Assembly (NCBI GenBank): GCA_017354375.1 | Contig: JAFMRC010000001.1 | Span: 27,390 to 63,153, forward strand | Length of the DNA: 35,764 nucleotides | Origin: Nocardiopsaceae bacterium | GTDB lineage: Bacteria > Actinomycetota > Actinomycetes > Streptosporangiales > Streptosporangiaceae | Direction: 5' to 3' | In this document: piece after piece, positions 32,831 through 35,764 of the stretch | Layout of the letters: every line of letters starts with the position of its first letter | Numbering within the stretch: position 1 is the stretch's first letter | The notes under the pieces: model-generated | What the model was told of the DNA's origin: nothing | Database searches by the model: none | Seen by the model: only the letters and a program-made list of their open reading frames with translations | Translations under genes and position numbers: made by a program

Positions 32831-35746
32831 ATGACCGAAACCGCGAGCGGGCCGGCGACGCGCAAGGGGCGGCGCAAGGGCCTGAAGATCGGCCGCATCA
32901 ACACGACGCCGGGCACGCACCCGTATGACCAGGTGACTTGGGAGCAGCGCGATGTCGTGATGACCAACTGGCGCGACGGCTCGGTCAACTTCGAGCAGAA
33001 GGGGGTGGAGTTCCCTGACTTCTGGTCGGTGAACGCGACGAACATCGTCACCACCAAGTACTTCCGCGGCGCGGTCGGCACCCCGCGGCGGGAGCGGTCG
33101 CTGAAGCAGCTCATCGACCGCGTCACCGACGTGTACACGAAGACGGGCCGGGAGAACGGCTACTTCGCCTCGGAGGAAGACGCCGAGATCTTCGACCACG
33201 AGCTGAAGTACGCCCTGGTCCACCAGATCTTCGCGTTCAACTCCCCCGTCTGGTTCAACGTCGGCACGGCATCCCCCCAGCAGGTCAGCGCGTGCTTTAT
33301 TTTGTCCGTAGATGACACGATGGATTCCATTCTGGACTGGTATAGGGAAGAAGGCCTGATCTTCAAGGGCGGCTCCGGGGCCGGGGTCAACCTGTCCCGC
33401 ATCCGGTCCAGCAAGGAACTGCTCAGCTCCGGCGGCACCGCCAGCGGCCCGGTCAGCTTCATGCGCGGCGCCGATGCCTCCGCCGGGACGATCAAGTCCG
33501 GCGGCGCGACCCGCCGCGCGGCCAAGATGGTCGTCCTCGACGTGGACCACCCCGACATCGAGGAGTTCATCGAGACGAAGGCCCGCGAGGAGGACAAGAT
33601 CCGCGTCCTGCGCGACGCCGGCTTCGACATGGACCTCGGCGGCCAGGACATGAACAGCGTCCAGTACCAGAACGCCAACAACTCCGTCCGCGTCAGCGGC
33701 GAGTTCATGCGCGCGGTCGCCGACGGCAAGCCATTCGACCTGCTCGCCCGCCGCACCGGCGAGGTCGTCGAGTCCGTCGACGCGAAGAGCGTGTTCCGCA
33801 AGATGGCCCAGGCCGCCTGGGAGTGCGCCGACCCGGGCATCCAGTACGACGACACCATCAACGACTGGCACACCAACCCCGAGTCGGGTCGTATCACCGC
33901 CAGCAACCCGTGCAGCGAGTACCTGAGCCTCGACAACTCGTCGTGCAACCTCGCCAGCATCAACCTGCTCAAGTTCCTCCGCGAGGACGACACGTTCGAT
34001 TCCGAGCGGTTCCGGCAGATGTCCGAGCTGATCATCACCGCGATGGACATCTCCATCACGTTCGCCGACTTCCCGACCGAAAGGATCGGCGAGGTCACCC
34101 GTGCCTACCGCCAGCTGGGCATCGGGTACTCCAACCTGGGCGCGTTGCTGATGGCGACGGGTCACGCCTACGACTCCGATGGCGGTCGCGCGATCGCCGG
34201 GGCGATCACGTCGCTGATGACGGCCGCGGCCTACAAGCGGTCCGCCGAACTGGCCAGGGCCGTCGGACCGTACGACGGTTACGCCAAGAACGAGGCTCCG
34301 CACAAGCGAGTGATGCGCATGCACGCGGAGGCGAACGCGAAGATGTCGTCGGTCGATGCCTTCGACCGCCAGATTCTCGACCTCGCCGGCCAGACCTGGA
34401 AAGAGTGCCTCAAGCTCGGCGAGGCGAACGGCTACCGCAACGCGCAGGCCAGCCTGCTGGCACCCACCGGGACCATTTCCTTCATGCTCGACTGCGACAC
34501 GACCGGTATCGAGCCCGACCTGGCGCTGGTCAAGTTCAAGAAGCTGGTCGGCGGCGGCTCCATGCAGATCGTCAACCAGACCATCCCTCGCGCTCTGAAG
34601 AACCTTGGCTACCAGCAGGAGCGCAGCGAGGCGATCGTCGAGTACATCGCCGAGCATGGCCACGTGGTCAACGCCCCGGGCCTGAAGCCAGAGCACTACG
34701 AGGTGTTCGACTGCGCGATGGGCGAGCGCTCGATCAGCCCGATGGGCCACGTCCGGATGATGGCCGCGGTGCAGCCGTTCCTGTCCGGCAGCATCTCCAA
34801 GACAGTGAACATGCCCGAATCGGCCACGGTGGAGGACGTCGAGCGCATCTACTTCGAGGGGTGGAAGCTCGGCCTGAAGGCCCTGGCGATCTACCGCGAC
34901 AACTGCAAGGTCGGCCAGCCGCTGTCCATCGCGAAGAAGGAAGACGTCCAGAAGGAGGTCGAGGAGAAGGCGCAGGAGCTGGCGGCCCGGATCGCTCGCG
35001 CCGAGCCCCATGAGCACCGCCCGGTCCGCAAGCGCCTGCCGAAGACCCGTTCGGCCACCGTGACCAAGTTCAACGTGGCCGGGGCCGAGGGCTACATGAC
35101 CGCCTCCACCTACCCCGACGACGGCCTGGGCGAGGTGTTCCTCAAGCTGGGCAAGCAGGGCTCGACCCTGGCGGGCGTGATGGACGCGTTCTCGATGGCG
35201 ATCTCCGTCGGCCTGCAGTACGGCATTCCGCTCGAGACCTATGCCGAGAAGTTCACCAACCTGCGGTTCGAGCCGGCCGGCATGACCGACGACCCGGACA
35301 TCCGCATCGCGATGTCGGTCATGGACTACATCTTCCGCCGCCTCGCCCTGGACCACCTGCCGTACGAGCAGCGGGCCGGGCTGGGCATCCTGTCCGCCGC
35401 CGAGCGCGCCGCGCAGGCGGCGGGCCAGGATCCGGCGACGCTCGGGTCCGAGGTCGACACGGTCGGGCTCGCCCAGTCCTACGGCGGTGATCCCGAACGG
35501 AGCGACCCGTCTCCTCAGCCCCCCGCCCCTGCCCAGCCACCGCGGGCGCCCGGCGCGTCGGCCGCCCAGAACCCGCGGGCGGGTTCGGGTCAGGCGGGCG
35601 GCCCGCACAGCACGGCCGAGCTGATCGAGGCTCAGCAAGGCCGGACGGCCGACGCCCCGCTCTGCCTGACCTGCGGCACGAAGATGCGCCCGGCCGGCAG
35701 CTGCTACGTCTGCGAAGGTTGCGGCAGCACCTCCGGCTGCAGCTGA
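32831..35746 (+). CDS. nrdJ: Adenosylcobalamin-dependent class II ribonucleotide reductase
   Basis: A 971-aa enzyme that makes deoxyribonucleotides using coenzyme B12, with or without oxygen. Seen are SACFILSVDDTMDSI (redox Cys), GSGAGVNLSRIRSS, NPCSEYLSLDNSSCNLASIN (catalytic site region), LLAPTGTISFMLDCDTTGIE, and EGWKLGLKALAIYRDNCK. The Pro/Ala-rich linker (about 890-945) leads to a C-terminal Cys cluster, LCLTCGTKMRPAGSCYVCEG, likely the swinging redox/zinc tail. It is co-transcribed with nrdR. I saw no cobalamin riboswitch in the 19-bp gap or in front of nrdR. Confidence 0.97.
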   Translation: MTETASGPATRKGRRKGLKIGRINTTPGTHPYDQVTWEQRDVVMTNWRDGSVNFEQKGVEFPDFWSVNATNIVTTKYFRGAVGTPRRERSLKQLIDRVTDVYTKTGRENGYFASEEDAEIFDHELKYALVHQIFAFNSPVWFNVGTASPQQVSACFILSVDDTMDSILDWYREEGLIFKGGSGAGVNLSRIRSSKELLSSGGTASGPVSFMRGADASAGTIKSGGATRRAAKMVVLDVDHPDIEEFIETKAREEDKIRVLRDAGFDMDLGGQDMNSVQYQNANNSVRVSGEFMRAVADGKPFDLLARRTGEVVESVDAKSVFRKMAQAAWECADPGIQYDDTINDWHTNPESGRITASNPCSEYLSLDNSSCNLASINLLKFLREDDTFDSERFRQMSELIITAMDISITFADFPTERIGEVTRAYRQLGIGYSNLGALLMATGHAYDSDGGRAIAGAITSLMTAAAYKRSAELARAVGPYDGYAKNEAPHKRVMRMHAEANAKMSSVDAFDRQILDLAGQTWKECLKLGEANGYRNAQASLLAPTGTISFMLDCDTTGIEPDLALVKFKKLVGGGSMQIVNQTIPRALKNLGYQQERSEAIVEYIAEHGHVVNAPGLKPEHYEVFDCAMGERSISPMGHVRMMAAVQPFLSGSISKTVNMPESATVEDVERIYFEGWKLGLKALAIYRDNCKVGQPLSIAKKEDVQKEVEEKAQELAARIARAEPHEHRPVRKRLPKTRSATVTKFNVAGAEGYMTASTYPDDGLGEVFLKLGKQGSTLAGVMDAFSMAISVGLQYGIPLETYAEKFTNLRFEPAGMTDDPDIRIAMSVMDYIFRRLALDHLPYEQRAGLGILSAAERAAQAAGQDPATLGSEVDTVGLAQSYGGDPERSDPSPQPPAPAQPPRAPGASAAQNPRAGSGQAGGPHSTAELIEAQQGRTADAPLCLTCGTKMRPAGSCYVCEGCGSTSGCS

Positions 35747-35764
35747 AAGCGAGCGGTGCCGCCT

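Noticed and set aside
32270-32831. Cobalamin riboswitch controlling nrdJ
   Set aside because: No B12-box-like sequence or long structured leader is seen upstream of nrdR or in the 19-bp nrdR-nrdJ gap.
32738-35638. 966-codon minus-strand open frame opposite nrdJ
   Set aside because: It is the antisense shadow of a clearly recognisable class II ribonucleotide reductase; its Val/Arg/Leu-rich translation shows no family motifs.

Overview
The window is high-GC actinobacterial DNA. The lineage markers are mshC (mycothiol ligase), an XRE/DUF5753 plus DUF397 gene pair, the tmsA-tmsB pair for 10-methyl-branched fatty acids, a DUF4192 protein, an actinobacterial-type SOS box in front of lexA, and an nrdR-nrdJ operon. 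The genus cannot be fixed from the sequence alone. Several genes lack a Shine-Dalgarno site but have a -10 hexamer about 7 nt before the start codon, which suggests leaderless transcripts; this is common in actinomycetes.

Left part (1-9234). A sensor kinase, cut by the window edge, sits next to a PhoP-like response regulator. Then come a single-domain LuxR regulator, an LCP cell-wall ligase with a strong terminator, tRNA-His, oligoribonuclease (orn), and a divergent PNPOx-like flavoprotein/MocR regulator pair. After these lie an AT-rich patch full of inverted repeats, an AbiEi/DUF559-type protein, and a conserved amidase-fold protein whose 3' end looks frameshifted.

Middle part (9235-21600). 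This holds a four-helix membrane protein and an XRE-DUF397-CPBP module preceded by an 11-bp direct repeat. It continues with an amidase, mshC, a DUF4192 gene behind a DnaA-box-like palindrome, and tmsA-tmsB. On the minus strand follow a shrunken polyketide-synthase remnant (KS start fused to an acyltransferase domain) and a truncated GNAT gene.

Accessory island (about 21740-30880). This is the most interesting region. A 10-codon leader peptide with four consecutive Leu codons is followed by mutually exclusive hairpins that look like a classical attenuator. Downstream on the plus strand are a Cys/His-rich protein, a 2OG-Fe(II) oxygenase-like protein, a complete but divergent leucyl-tRNA synthetase and an HPr-kinase-like ATPase. 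Converging from the right is a second transcript encoding a small protein with an internal duplication, a second related oxygenase and a tandem SagB-like nitroreductase. Immediately beyond lies an in-frame C-terminal fragment of a different, conventional LeuRS. I infer that the island displaced a resident leuS. It may make a modified peptide or amino-acid-derived product, with the LeuRS as self-protection or as an enzyme; this is a hypothesis.

Right part (31167-35746). lexA diverges from nrdR-nrdJ (class II ribonucleotide reductase). The shared control region carries a candidate SOS box, a candidate NrdR box, a 17-bp palindrome, and a second copy of a roughly 56-bp element also found at 2286-2341.
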